In this document: piece by piece, positions 1 to 9,292 of the stretch
Numbering within the stretch: position 1 is the stretch's first letter
How the letters are laid out: each line of letters begins with the position of its first letter
From: Verrucomicrobiota bacterium
Lineage (GTDB): Bacteria > Verrucomicrobiota > Verrucomicrobiia > Opitutales > Opitutaceae
Direction: 5' to 3'
Length of the DNA: 64,000 nt
Assembly: GCA_016871755.1 (NCBI GenBank)
Contig: VHCJ01000002.1
Coordinates: 62,001 to 126,000, forward strand
Translations under genes and position numbers: made by a program
Notes under the pieces: model-generated
Database searches by the model: none
What the model was told of the DNA's origin: nothing
What the model saw: the letters and a program-made list of their open reading frames with translations, nothing else

Positions 1-359
1 GGCACCACGACGCCCGCCGCCATCGCGAGCGGGACGAGGACGAGGGACGTCTTGTCGCCGATGCCACCGGTCGCGAACTTGTCGATCTTCGGCTTCGCGA
101 TGGCGGAGAGATCGATCACCTCGCCGGACAGCATCATTTCCTCGGTGAGGTCGGCGGTCTCCTGGGCCGACATGCCTTGGAAGTAGATCGCCATCGCGAG
201 TGCGGCCAGCTGGTGCTGCGGCATCTCCCCATCGAGCGTGCTGTCAACGATGTAGCGGATCTCGTCCTTGCTGAACTCGCCACCGTCACGCTTCTTCTCG
301 ATCAGGAATTCGAAGGTCGGCTTGATGAACCTACGGGGAGGAATGTTGCGCTTCGTCAT
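1..359 (-). CDS. deoA: Thymidine/pyrimidine-nucleoside phosphorylase, N-terminal part (runs off the window)
   Basis: Phosphorolysis of (deoxy)pyrimidine nucleosides to base and sugar-1-phosphate in cytoplasmic nucleoside salvage. About 119 codons are visible. The N-terminal helical domain reads FLIEKKRDGGEFSKDEI...VDSTLDGEMPQHQLAALAMAIYFQGMS, followed by the family's phosphate-binding signature KFATGGIGDKTSLVL. The start is the ATG at 359, which gives the normal N-terminus of the family. The C-terminal two thirds lie outside the window. It is divergent from argS with about 185 bp between the starts. A pyrimidine-nucleoside phosphorylase (Pdp) cannot be separated from a strict thymidine phosphorylase on this fragment. 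Confidence 0.9.
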   Translation of the reverse strand, partial: MTKRNIPPRRFIKPTFEFLIEKKRDGGEFSKDEIRYIVDSTLDGEMPQHQLAALAMAIYFQGMSAQETADLTEEMMLSGEVIDLSAIAKPKIDKFATGGIGDKTSLVLVPLAMAAGVVV

Positions 360-543
360 GGTAACAGGAAAGGCTCCGGGTAGCAGTTCCGCCGAGTCGT
401 AAAAGAATACGAGTAAACCACGGGGACATGGAATGTCGAGCCGGAAATGCTTCCCATCCCGGTCGTTCCGATCCCCCACCCCTGAGACACGCATCGCGCA
501 AATCGCGCTTGCGGCGCGATCCCCCGCCGCGTCTCGTCGCAGG

Positions 544-2301
544 ATGCACGTCTCCTTCCAACCCGCGGTCGACCTCGCTGCTGCCGTGGCTGCCGCCGGC
601 CGACAACTCGGGTTCGCGGACTCTGAGTTTTCCTCCGAGGTGCGCACCGCAGATCCGCGGCACGGAGACTTTCAAGCCAATGGCGTTCTGGCGTACGCGA
701 AGCTGCACAAAGCCAATCCCCGCGCCTTGGCGGAGAAGGTGGTCGCCGCCCTCCCGTCCGAAATTCTATCCATTTGCGATGCGAGCCTGGCGGGCCCTGG
801 CTTCATCAACTTCCGCCTGCGCCCGACCGCGCTGCTGGCGTGGCTGCAACAGTACGGGAGCGCCCGACAGTTGGAGGAAGGCGCCGCGGGATTGCACCGT
901 GGGCAGCACTACGTCGTCGACTTCAGTTCCCCCAACACCGCCAAGCAACTCCACGTCGGGCACATCCGCGGCATGGTCATCGGCGAGGCGATCTGCCGGA
1001 TGCTGGCGTTTTGCGGCGCGACGGTGATCCGCGACAATCACATCGGCGACTGGGGCACCCAGTTCGGGAAGTTGATCTGGGGCTACAAGAATCTCCGGAA
1101 TGACGAGGCCCTCGCGCGCGATCCGCTCGAGGAGCTTGAGCGGCTCTACAAGGCGGCCGACGCAGCCACCAAGGAGCGGCCGGAGGTCCTCGAGGCCGCG
1201 CGGGCCGAACTCGTGAAGCTCCAGGCCGGCGACGCGGAAAACCTCGCACTCTGGAACCGGATCAATGCGATCAGTTCCGGCGCTTTCGAGGAGATCTACC
1301 GGAAACTCGACATCCGCTTCGACCATCAACTCGGCGAGAGCTTCTACAATGACAAGCTCACTCCCGTCTACGGCGAGCTCTCACGGCTGGGTCTCGCCAC
1401 CGAGTCGGAGGGCGCCCTCGTGGTGTTTCACCCCGAGCACCCCCGCTTCAACACCCAGCCCTTCATCATCCGGAAATCGGACGGCGCCGCAAACTACGCC
1501 TCGACCGACCTCGCCACCATGCTGTACCGGGTCGAGCACTTCGGCGCGGACGCGATCGTGATCCTGACCGACGCCCGCCAGACGGATCATTTCGAGCAAC
1601 TCTGGCTCACCACGCAAAAGTGGTTCGCCGCCACCGGCCGGCGCCTCCCCCGCTTCGAGCACGTCTCCTTCGGCTCGATCCTCGGTGAGGACGGCAAGGC
1701 GATCAAGACCCGGTCCGGCGACCCGATCCGGCTCAAGGCGCTGCTTTCCGAGGCCGAGGAGCGCGCGTTCGCCCTCGTTTCCACGAAATCGCCCGAGTTG
1801 CCCGAGACGGAGCGCCGCGAGATCGCCGCCGCCGTCGGGATCGGCGCGGTCCGCTACGCCGACCTCTCGCAGAACCGCAGCAGCGACTACGTCTTCACGT
1901 GGGACAAGATCCTTTCCCTCGAAGGCAACACTGCCCCCTACCTCCTGTATGCGGTGGCCCGCATCCACTCCATTTTCCGCCGTCATGGGGTTGACCCCGC
2001 GGACCCGGCCGCCGTCGCTGCCGCCGCGCCACCGGAGTCGGAGGCCGAGTTTGCCCTCGCCCGGAAGTTGGTCGCCCTGGCCAGCACGCTCGAACTCACC
2101 ACGTCGCAACTGCGTCCCCACTTCCTCTGCACGTACCTCTACGAGCTCGCGGGTGCCTACAGCGCCTTTTACGCCGCCGACAAGGTCTTGGTCGATGACC
2201 CGGCAGTCCGGGCGCGGCGCCTGCTGCTCTGTGCAAGGACCCTCTTGGTGCTTGAGTCAGGCTTGCGGCTGCTCGGGTTGCGCACATTGGGACGCATGTA
2301 A
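544..2301 (+). CDS. argS: Arginyl-tRNA synthetase
   Basis: Charges tRNA-Arg in the cytoplasm; class I synthetase of 585 aa, normal length. The N-terminal Add-1 domain (about 1-110) is followed by the Rossmann fold with the HIGH-equivalent HVGH at 137-140 (SSPNTAKQLHVGHIRG), which is typical of ArgRS. The KMSKS loop is the relaxed ArgRS form (EDGKAIKTRSGDPIRL). The C-terminal DALR anticodon-binding domain ends with an Arg/Leu-rich helix. The frame is open further upstream to 433, but that extension is low-complexity Arg/Ser sequence, so the ATG at 544 (MHVSFQPAVD) is preferred. It has no strong Shine-Dalgarno, only a short CAGG directly before the ATG. Confidence 0.95.
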   Translation: MHVSFQPAVDLAAAVAAAGRQLGFADSEFSSEVRTADPRHGDFQANGVLAYAKLHKANPRALAEKVVAALPSEILSICDASLAGPGFINFRLRPTALLAWLQQYGSARQLEEGAAGLHRGQHYVVDFSSPNTAKQLHVGHIRGMVIGEAICRMLAFCGATVIRDNHIGDWGTQFGKLIWGYKNLRNDEALARDPLEELERLYKAADAATKERPEVLEAARAELVKLQAGDAENLALWNRINAISSGAFEEIYRKLDIRFDHQLGESFYNDKLTPVYGELSRLGLATESEGALVVFHPEHPRFNTQPFIIRKSDGAANYASTDLATMLYRVEHFGADAIVILTDARQTDHFEQLWLTTQKWFAATGRRLPRFEHVSFGSILGEDGKAIKTRSGDPIRLKALLSEAEERAFALVSTKSPELPETERREIAAAVGIGAVRYADLSQNRSSDYVFTWDKILSLEGNTAPYLLYAVARIHSIFRRHGVDPADPAAVAAAAPPESEAEFALARKLVALASTLELTTSQLRPHFLCTYLYELAGAYSAFYAADKVLVDDPAVRARRLLLCARTLLVLESGLRLLGLRTLGRM

Positions 2302-2374
2302 CCGACAGAGCGTCGCAAAATTGGGGAAAATGCGCCTTGAACGGCGGGTTTTCACCTTTCATTCTCCTGACAAT

Positions 2375-3127
2375 ATGGCCACGCAGGAATTCTACATTCG
2401 AGCCTCCAATGAGACGGATGCGCGTGGCCCCTTCAATCTGGAGCAACTCAGCTCCCACGTGGACGCCGGCCAAGTCACGCCCGAGACGCTGTACTACGAC
2501 ACGCTCTCGGAGCAGTGGGTCCCCATTGATGCAGATCCCGAGGTCAAGGCTGCCCTCTTCCCGGAAAAGCGCCGTCTCAAGATCAGAGCCCGGGATGTTC
2601 GGCGCACCACCTCGGCGGGAGATCGCACGGCGGCACCAATCACGGTCGACGACATGCTTGCCGCCGCCGACAACCGGGTGGAGGGAGCGAACGCGAAGAC
2701 CAAGCTCCGTGGCCAGCTCCTCGTCGCCCGCATTGGACTTTGGTCAACCGTGATCATGCTCATCGGCAGCGCGGTCTCGCTGACGTTTTCACCTCCCGCC
2801 ATCCTGCACCTCGGGACGCTCGATCTAGCTAGACTGTTCTCGCACCCGTTTGCCATCCTCGGGGTGTGCGATCTCCTCCTCGCCCTGTTCCTTTGCCTGC
2901 AAATGGTCTCGGTGTACCCGCTCGTGCGCTTCCGCGCCTTGATGGGACTCGGCTTCTTCGGGGCGATCTTCTGGTCGTACGCAGACCCCGTTCCGATCGC
3001 CTGGGTTGCTCTCGCGTCGGTTGGCATGTACTTCTCGACGATCTTCGTGTCGCCTTTCCGCCTCGCTGGCGCCGTGCTCGTCGGGTTCTCCGGAGCCGCT
3101 GCCTTCGCACACACCATGCTCGGCTGA
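2375..3127 (+). CDS. GYF-2 (DUF4339)-like domain membrane protein
   Basis: 250 aa. Residues about 3-55 (FYIR..NETDARGPFNLEQLSSHVDAGQVTPETLYYDTLSEQWVPI) match the GYF_2/DUF4339 pattern, a small domain thought to bind proline-rich or other partner segments. After a charged linker come about four hydrophobic helices (residues about 118-245), so the GYF domain is probably cytoplasmic at the N-terminus of an inner-membrane protein. The gene sits 73 bp after argS and 18 bp before the YihY-like gene, so the latter pair is probably co-transcribed. The function is unknown. The domain call is pattern recognition, not a search. Confidence 0.7.
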   Translation: MATQEFYIRASNETDARGPFNLEQLSSHVDAGQVTPETLYYDTLSEQWVPIDADPEVKAALFPEKRRLKIRARDVRRTTSAGDRTAAPITVDDMLAAADNRVEGANAKTKLRGQLLVARIGLWSTVIMLIGSAVSLTFSPPAILHLGTLDLARLFSHPFAILGVCDLLLALFLCLQMVSVYPLVRFRALMGLGFFGAIFWSYADPVPIAWVALASVGMYFSTIFVSPFRLAGAVLVGFSGAAAFAHTMLG

Positions 3128-3145
3128 TCCCCGGGCCGGCGGACC

Positions 3146-4630
3146 ATGGATCGGTTCAAGGCCGCCCGCGAGCGACTCAGCCACCTGTTCGAGACGGAGA
3201 TCTGGCTGCCGCGGCATCTGCACGACCGCTCCCTGAAGGGACGTGGGTACGCTTGTCTGCGCGTCATCTCGATCGCCGTCGGAGCGCTGCTGGAGAGCAG
3301 CGCCGCCAGTCGGGCTGCCGCACTCAGCTTCAGCTCCCTCGTCGGGCTGGGTCCCCTCATTTCGCTCACCGTCCTGATCGCGGGTTTCACCCTCGATGAA
3401 CGGGGCCCTTCCCTCGCCGCCCACACGGTCCACGATCTGATCCGCTACGTCGCCCCGCCGCTGGCGCAGTACGAGAAGCTCGGTGCCGAGGAGGCAGCTC
3501 GGGCGGCCCCCGCCGGGCAGGACGCGCAGATCAACCCGGAACTCGTCCGCATCTTCGACGAGATGATCACGAGTTCCCGGAGCGGCGCGGTCGGCATCTT
3601 CGGGGCCCTCACCCTCATCGTCATCGTCCTGCAGCTCTTCACCTCGGTCGAAACCACCTTCAACGAAATCTGGGGCGTGCGACGGGGGCGCTCGTGGCTG
3701 ATGCGGATCGTCTTCTACTGGACCATCCTCACTCTGGGCGCGCTGTTTTTCTTCGCCGCCGCCACCGGGCTCTCCGCGACGGCGCTTCTTGCCACCTTCG
3801 CCGAAAAGCTGCCCTTCGGCCAGCACGTGCGCGAAACCCTCACGCTGCTCCTGCCCCTCGGCTCGACCGCGTTGATGATCTTCACCCTCACGATCTTCTA
3901 CCGCACCATTCCCAACACGCGCGTGCTCTGGCGGGCCGCCTTCATCGGAGCGGTCGTGGTCGGACTACTGATCCTGCTGAACAACTTCCTCGCCTTCCTC
4001 TACTTCAAGCGGGTCCTCCTCACCCGCAGCCTCTACGGATCCCTCGGCATCGGTCTCGTGCTGATGCTCGGTCTCTATGTGTTCTGGTTCTTTGTCCTCC
4101 TCGGCGGAACCGTCAGCTACGCCGCCCAGAACGTGCACTTCCGCAACAGCCAGGCCGCATGGAACAGCCTCTCCGAGGGTCTCCGCGAGCGGCTCACCCT
4201 CGTCGTCCTTCTCGTGATCGGCCGACGCTTCGAGAGTTGCCAGCCGCCATGGACCACGACCCAGCTGAGCGAGGTCCTCAAGGTCCCGTCCCAAATCGTC
4301 AACGAGTGCGTCAACCGACTCGTCCTGATGAACCTCATCACGCCGATCTCCAGCGCCGAGTCCCACGAGATCGCTCAGGTCCGCTACCAACCCTCCCGCC
4401 CGCTCAGCCGGGTCACCCTGCGCGACTTCAAGCGAACCGACGATGCGCTGGGAGACTCCTCGGCCGCGGTCTGCCTCGCCAACCTCGATCCCGTCCTCGA
4501 GGCCTACGACACCCGCATCGCCCGTTCCCTCGACGATCCGTTCTTCAACACTCCCCTCTCCGACCTGTTCGAAGAACTGCCGTTCCGCACACCCGTCCTT
4601 TCCACCGTCACCGACCAGGCCGAGCCCTGA
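3146..4630 (+). CDS. YihY/BrkB-family inner-membrane protein with C-terminal winged-helix-like region
   Basis: 494 aa, longer than the roughly 290-aa core family. The N-terminal part to about residue 320 contains six hydrophobic segments and the family landmarks RAAALSFSSLVGLGPLISL, FNEIWGVRRGRSWLMRI and FYRTIPNTRVLWRAAFIGA. The segment LYGSLGIGLVLMLGLYVFWFFVLLGG is the last membrane block. Residues about 335-494 are soluble. They contain QLSEVLKVPSQIVNECVNRLVLMNLI, which looks like a winged helix-turn-helix. The family was once called ribonuclease BN, but the activity was later assigned elsewhere and the real role is unknown. Start ATG 3146 is 18 bp after the upstream GYF-domain gene. Confidence 0.85.
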   Translation: MDRFKAARERLSHLFETEIWLPRHLHDRSLKGRGYACLRVISIAVGALLESSAASRAAALSFSSLVGLGPLISLTVLIAGFTLDERGPSLAAHTVHDLIRYVAPPLAQYEKLGAEEAARAAPAGQDAQINPELVRIFDEMITSSRSGAVGIFGALTLIVIVLQLFTSVETTFNEIWGVRRGRSWLMRIVFYWTILTLGALFFFAAATGLSATALLATFAEKLPFGQHVRETLTLLLPLGSTALMIFTLTIFYRTIPNTRVLWRAAFIGAVVVGLLILLNNFLAFLYFKRVLLTRSLYGSLGIGLVLMLGLYVFWFFVLLGGTVSYAAQNVHFRNSQAAWNSLSEGLRERLTLVVLLVIGRRFESCQPPWTTTQLSEVLKVPSQIVNECVNRLVLMNLITPISSAESHEIAQVRYQPSRPLSRVTLRDFKRTDDALGDSSAAVCLANLDPVLEAYDTRIARSLDDPFFNTPLSDLFEELPFRTPVLSTVTDQAEP

Positions 4631-4718
4631 ACGGCTCGACGTCTTCAATCCGACTGCAATACCGAGGTAAGTGCGGTTGACAGCGGACGGTGGGAACCTA
4701 GCCTCACGGTTTACCTCC

Positions 4719-6386
4719 ATGATTTCTTGGATCCAGAAAACATTCCAGCAGCACTTCCGAATCATCTTTCTCGGGTTGCTGGTGATGATCATCATCGCCT
4801 TCGTCTTCACCATCGGCGCCGCTCCCGGTCTGGGCGAGGCCGGCACGAAGGCCCTTGACCGGCCGTTCTACGGTCTGAATCTCGGCAACCAGGAGGACCA
4901 GCAGAACCTTTTCCGCGACGCCGGCGTCAGCGTGTTTCTCCAAGCGGGTTTCTCCGCGCTGGGTGGGGAGCAACTTCAAGCCTACGCGTTGCAGCGCCAC
5001 GCCGCACTGCACCTAGCCGATCAACTGCACGTTCCCGGCCCGACAGGTGCTGACCTCATCGACTACGTCAAGACCCTGCGCGCCTTCGCCGGCGAGAACG
5101 GGACCTTTGAACCGGCCCGCTACGCGCAGTTCCGGGACAACCTCAAGGTGGACGCCACGCTCACCGAGCGTGACGTTTCCCGAATCCTCTCCGACGACTA
5201 TCGCTACACGCAGGTCCAGAAGCTCCTCGCCGGCCCCGGTTACCTGCTGCCGGTCGACGTAAAGCAGCAACTCGCCCGCGCCGAGGCGCAATGGACCATC
5301 GCCGTCGCCAGTACAGACTATGCCGCCTTCAGTCCGGCGATCGATTCCAGCGAGCCAAACCTGACGAAGTTTTTCGAGGAGAATGCGTTCCGTTACGAGA
5401 TCCCCCCGCAGGTGAGCGTGCGCGCCGTGCGGTTCCCCGCAGCTGCGTACGTTTCCCAAGTGCCGACGGACGATGCCGCAGTCCGCGCCCTCTATGACTC
5501 GAATCCGGCGCGTTTCCCCAAGCCGACCGGCCCCGATGGGAAGCCTGCTGTAAGCGTGGCCGCACCCGGGGCGGCGGAGGCGGACTTTGCCGCCGTGCGG
5601 CCTCAGGTGGTGGCCGCGTTCAAGCTCGAGCGCGCCCGCAATCTCGCGGCCAAGGCGGCCAGTGACCTCACGCTCGCCTTGTTCGAGGGCAAGGTTGCCG
5701 CCGCGGCGACCGAGGCTTTTCTTGCCGCACGCAAGCTGCAGTCGAGTCCGGTTGCCCCGTTCTCCCGTACCTCCCCCCCGGCCGAGTTCGGCGGTTTTCC
5801 GGAGATCGCCAGCGAGGCCTTCCGTCTCGGAACCGCCCGCCAATTCTCGGATGCGCTCCCCACTCCCGATGGCAGCGTGGTGCTGCTCTGGCAGGAGTCC
5901 ATCCCCGCCCTCCAGCCTCTGTTCGCCGAGGTCCGCGCCAAGGTTGCCAGCGACTACGCGGAAGACCAGAAGCGCAAGCGCTTCGTCGAGGCCGGCCGTG
6001 CCGCCCGGGCTCAGATCGAATCCCTGGTCCGCTCCGGCAAGTCCCTCGAGCAAGCCGTCGCCGCCCCCGTCGGCGGCCTCGCCTTCACGGCTCAGGCCGT
6101 CCCGGCGTTTACGCTGCGCGAGCCTCCCGCCACGCTGGAACCTGCGGTCTTCGGCGCGCTGGAGTCCCTCGATCAAGGCGGCGTCTCCGAGATGATCACC
6201 ACCGGGCCGAAGGGCATCCTTGTCCACGTCGCCAGCAAGACTCTGCCGCCGACCGACGAGTTCAATCCCCGCTACGTTGAAACGCGTGCCCAGATCGCCG
6301 CGTTCGTCGGCTCGCGCAACGCCGGCGATTATCTCAACGAACTGGTGGAGAAGGAACTGGCCAAGACGGCACCCGCCACCCCCTGA
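4719..6386 (+). CDS. PpiD/SurA-N-like membrane-anchored periplasmic foldase
   Basis: 555 aa. A short cytoplasmic N-terminus (MISWIQKTFQQHFR) is followed by one membrane anchor (IIFLGLLVMIIIAFVFTIG), then a large periplasmic alpha-helical region. The topology and the SurA_N-like stretch (residues about 60-200) resemble PpiD, which assists outer-membrane protein folding. I do not see a convincing parvulin (PpiC) signature in the middle, where PpiD carries its usually inactive rotamase domain, so the isomerase function is doubtful. The start at 4719 is chosen because it places the anchor at the usual distance. The frame is open 16 codons further upstream. The gene lies 88 bp after the YihY-like gene. 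Confidence 0.7.
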   Translation: MISWIQKTFQQHFRIIFLGLLVMIIIAFVFTIGAAPGLGEAGTKALDRPFYGLNLGNQEDQQNLFRDAGVSVFLQAGFSALGGEQLQAYALQRHAALHLADQLHVPGPTGADLIDYVKTLRAFAGENGTFEPARYAQFRDNLKVDATLTERDVSRILSDDYRYTQVQKLLAGPGYLLPVDVKQQLARAEAQWTIAVASTDYAAFSPAIDSSEPNLTKFFEENAFRYEIPPQVSVRAVRFPAAAYVSQVPTDDAAVRALYDSNPARFPKPTGPDGKPAVSVAAPGAAEADFAAVRPQVVAAFKLERARNLAAKAASDLTLALFEGKVAAAATEAFLAARKLQSSPVAPFSRTSPPAEFGGFPEIASEAFRLGTARQFSDALPTPDGSVVLLWQESIPALQPLFAEVRAKVASDYAEDQKRKRFVEAGRAARAQIESLVRSGKSLEQAVAAPVGGLAFTAQAVPAFTLREPPATLEPAVFGALESLDQGGVSEMITTGPKGILVHVASKTLPPTDEFNPRYVETRAQIAAFVGSRNAGDYLNELVEKELAKTAPATP

Positions 6387-6718
6387 TCCGCGAACGCCCC
6401 GCGCTTCGCTGCCCTCCGTCCGATCCAGCCCCAGCACCGCCGCCGCCTTTCGACCCGCGAACGCCTCGGGCTGACCTCCGCACCCGTCGCGATGTTCCTT
6501 GCTCCCACGCCCTCCCGTCCAGGAGCGCCCGGTGCGGTTCCAACTGCTCAACGTTGCGGAAACGTCATCCATTTATCGGACCGGGCGTTGAAACCAGTGT
6601 TGTCCGAGGCGCGTCTTCCATCACTCTCCCTCAAGCTGAACCGTCCTCCCCTCACCGGGAGGGCGCCGCGCAACTTCCTCGCTCCACCTGTGTCTTTGCA
6701 GCGTCCTTCACCCGCCGC
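6387..6718. other. Intergenic region, 332 bp, no gene seen
   Basis: Lies between the PpiD-like gene and the TolC-like gene, both on the plus strand. It is C-rich in its first half. No conserved ORF, no hairpin plus T-tract and no convincing -35/-10 pair were found. It probably carries the TolC-like gene's promoter and leader. Confidence 0.4.
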
Positions 6719-8245
6719 ATGATATTCGCCTTCCGCTTCGTCGTCGCCGTCTCCGCCGCCTGCGGCCTGCCCGTATTGGCGGTCGCTCAGAGTCCGGCTG
6801 CGAGCCCGGCCCCCGCCAGCGCCGGAGCGTCCCCGACCACACTCTCTTTGGAGGAGTGCATCGCGCGCGCCCTCGACCGCAACTTCGACCTGCAGATCCA
6901 GCGGGTCACCACGGGCCAGGCCCGCGAGGCGGTGACCATTGCCGACGCTGCCTTCGATCCCACGCTGGAGGTCTCCGCGAGCACGAGCACCAGCCAGCAG
7001 CCCACCGTGGTCAGTTCGATCGACGGCGTCAGCGCCGCGGGTTTGCGCAATGAGAGCCGCGACGTCCGCGCCGGCGTTTCCCAAAAGCTCTCCACGGGGG
7101 GTACGGTCAGCGCCAGCGCCTCGCTGGACCGCGGGGAATCAAACTCGCGCAACCTCTTCCTAAACCCGGCCTACACCGGGGACTTCAACCTCTCCGTCCG
7201 CCAACCCCTGCTCCGCGGCGCCGGTTCAGAGTACGCCCGGGCCGCCGTGCGGCGCGCCGAACTGGGCGTCGATCGCGCGAACCTCGACCTCAAGGGCAGT
7301 GTGCTCGTCGTCGTGCGCAACGTGGAGGCCGCCTACTACAACCTCGTCTTCGCCCGCCAGCAACGCGATGTCCGCAGGCTGAGCCTCGAACTGGCCCAGC
7401 AACTCCTCGAGGAAAACCGCGCCCGCCGCCAGACCGGTGTGGCCACCGATCTTGACGTGCTCCAGGCCGAGGTCGGCGTGGCCAACGCCCGCCGCTCCCT
7501 GCTCCTCGCCGACCAATCCGTCCGCGACCGCGAGGACGCCCTGACTGCCCTGATCGGGCAGTTTGAATTCAACCAGTCCCTCGGCGAGGTGAGTTTCGAG
7601 AAGTCAGCCGTGCCCGACGTCTCGTTCGACCTCTCCTACAAGCTCGCCCGGGACAACCAGCCCGCCCTTGCCTCGAGCGCGCTCGCCATCCGCCAACTTG
7701 AGATCGACCGCGAAAACGCGAAGCGCAACCGGTTGCCCTCGTTCGATGTCGGCGCCGGCGTTGGTCTCAACAGCCGCGAGGCCTCCTTGGACGACGCCAC
7801 GACGCGGACCTTCAGCGGTGATGGCTATGCGTGGCAGGTGGACCTGACCCTCCGCGTGCCGTGGGCCCAGCGCGAGGACAACGCCCGCCTCCGCCTCGCG
7901 CAGTCCAGCATCGTGCGCGAGCAGACCCGTCTCCAGCAACTGGATCAGGACCTCGTGGTCGAGGTCCGCTCCGCCGTCCGCGCCGTCGAGACAAACCGCG
8001 AAAGCGTCGCCATCTCCGGTCTCGCGACGCAACTCAGCGAGCGGCAGTACGAGTTGGAACGCGCCCGGTTCAATGCCGGTCTTTCCACCAGCCGCCGCGT
8101 GCTTGAGGCGCAGGACGATCTCGAACTTGCCCGGGTGAACGAGCTGCAGTCACAGGTCAACCTGCGCATCGCGCTCGCCGATCTCCAGCGGCTCGAGGGT
8201 TCTTCCCTGACGCGTTTCCGCATCGTTCTCGACCAGGCCCGTTGA
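6719..8245 (+). CDS. TolC-family outer membrane efflux channel protein
   Basis: 508 aa. Signal peptide MIFAFRFVVAVSAACGLPVLAVAQ, then a Pro/Ala-rich linker and the TolC repeat start SLEECIARALDRNFDLQIQRV. Two OEP-type repeats are visible: LNPAYTGDFNLSVRQPLLRGAG in the first beta segment and VDLTLRVPWAQREDNARLR in the second. Each is flanked by long coiled-coil helices (VRNVEAAYYNLVFARQQ..., LRIALADLQRLEGSSL). The protein would trimerise as an outer-membrane exit duct for an RND or ABC exporter. No pump gene is adjacent; the RND pump at 42-46.5 kb lacks its own channel, so this could serve it. That link is an inference. Confidence 0.85.
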   Translation: MIFAFRFVVAVSAACGLPVLAVAQSPAASPAPASAGASPTTLSLEECIARALDRNFDLQIQRVTTGQAREAVTIADAAFDPTLEVSASTSTSQQPTVVSSIDGVSAAGLRNESRDVRAGVSQKLSTGGTVSASASLDRGESNSRNLFLNPAYTGDFNLSVRQPLLRGAGSEYARAAVRRAELGVDRANLDLKGSVLVVVRNVEAAYYNLVFARQQRDVRRLSLELAQQLLEENRARRQTGVATDLDVLQAEVGVANARRSLLLADQSVRDREDALTALIGQFEFNQSLGEVSFEKSAVPDVSFDLSYKLARDNQPALASSALAIRQLEIDRENAKRNRLPSFDVGAGVGLNSREASLDDATTRTFSGDGYAWQVDLTLRVPWAQREDNARLRLAQSSIVREQTRLQQLDQDLVVEVRSAVRAVETNRESVAISGLATQLSERQYELERARFNAGLSTSRRVLEAQDDLELARVNELQSQVNLRIALADLQRLEGSSLTRFRIVLDQAR

Positions 8246-8251
8246 GGATCC

Positions 8252-9193
8252 TCAAGGCCGACCGTCCCCTCCCGGGGCCGGCGCGAACAGGGTCTCCACC
8301 GTTGCCTCGGCGGCGGGAATCACGTGGTGCGGAGGCAACTGCGTGCGAAACCAGGTCCGCTGCTTCTTGACCAGCGCACGGGTGGCCGCCGCGATCTCCC
8401 GCGCCAGCTCCGCCTCCGGACGCTCCCCCCGCAGCACCGCGAGGCACTCCCGGTACCCGATCGCACCGCTCGCGCTCGGGTTGAGCTCAAGGCCCCGCGC
8501 ACGCAGCGCGGCCACCTCCGCGAGCAGGCCCGCGGCCAGCATCTGCCGGGTGCGCACATCGATCCGGGCGGCCAGCACGTCGGGGGCAGCCTCGAGCCGC
8601 GTGAGACGGATTTCCCAGTCCGCGAACGGCGATGGCCGCGCCGCAAACGTCTCCGCGAGCGCCGCCAGGGTGCGACCCGAGGCGAGACAGCGCTCAAGGG
8701 CCCGCACGACGCGGCGCGGGTTCGCGGGATCCAGCGCGCCGAGTCCGGCGGGATTCAGCTTCACCAAGCGCTCCACAAGGGCCGCCAACCCGTCCCGTTG
8801 CAGCGCCTGCTCCACCTCGTTCCGGAGGGAGGTCGGGATCTCAAGTTCGTCGGTGACGGGCGCGAGGAAACTCCGCAGATAGAAGCCACTCCCTCCCACG
8901 ACGAGGACGCGATGGCCCCGCGCCGCGATCGCATCCACCGCCTGCCGCGCGTGACGGGCGTAGGCGACGACCGTCATCCGCTCGGCGGGTTCGAGGATGT
9001 CGATGAGGTGATGCGGCACCCGCGCTCGCTCCGCCACCGTGGGCTTCGCCGTCCCGAGGTCCATGCCCCGGTAAAAGAGGAGCGAGTCACACGAAACAAT
9101 CTCCGCCCCGGAACGCTCCGCCCAGCGCAGCGCCCACTCCGTCTTGCCCACGGCGGTGGGACCAGTCAGGAGATGAAGGACGCGACGCATCAT
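8252..9193 (-). CDS. miaA: tRNA dimethylallyltransferase
   Basis: Transfers dimethylallyl to A37 of UNN-decoding tRNAs, the first step of i6A/ms2i6A synthesis. 313 aa, normal length. P-loop LTGPTAVGKT at the N-terminus, then SCDSLLFYRGMDLGTAKPT, PHHLIDILEP, GGSGFYLRSF and GAIGYRE in the expected order. The start is one of two consecutive ATGs (9193 or 9190). The longer open frame upstream has unrelated composition. It is convergent with the TolC-like gene (stops 6 bp apart) and divergent from the lipid kinase gene. Confidence 0.95.
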   Translation of the reverse strand: MMRRVLHLLTGPTAVGKTEWALRWAERSGAEIVSCDSLLFYRGMDLGTAKPTVAERARVPHHLIDILEPAERMTVVAYARHARQAVDAIAARGHRVLVVGGSGFYLRSFLAPVTDELEIPTSLRNEVEQALQRDGLAALVERLVKLNPAGLGALDPANPRRVVRALERCLASGRTLAALAETFAARPSPFADWEIRLTRLEAAPDVLAARIDVRTRQMLAAGLLAEVAALRARGLELNPSASGAIGYRECLAVLRGERPEAELAREIAAATRALVKKQRTWFRTQLPPHHVIPAAEATVETLFAPAPGGDGRP

Positions 9194-9292
9194 CCGCGAG
9201 TGAAGCGCGCGCCCCGCCGCATGGCAACCGCCGCCGGCAGGACGTTCTCCGCTCGCCCCGGCCGGGATTTCGTGTTTTCTCCCCGGCTTCGC

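Noticed and set aside
177-383. Small plus-strand ORF at the left edge
   Set aside because: It lies antisense inside the thymidine phosphorylase gene, whose conserved motifs are clear on the minus strand.
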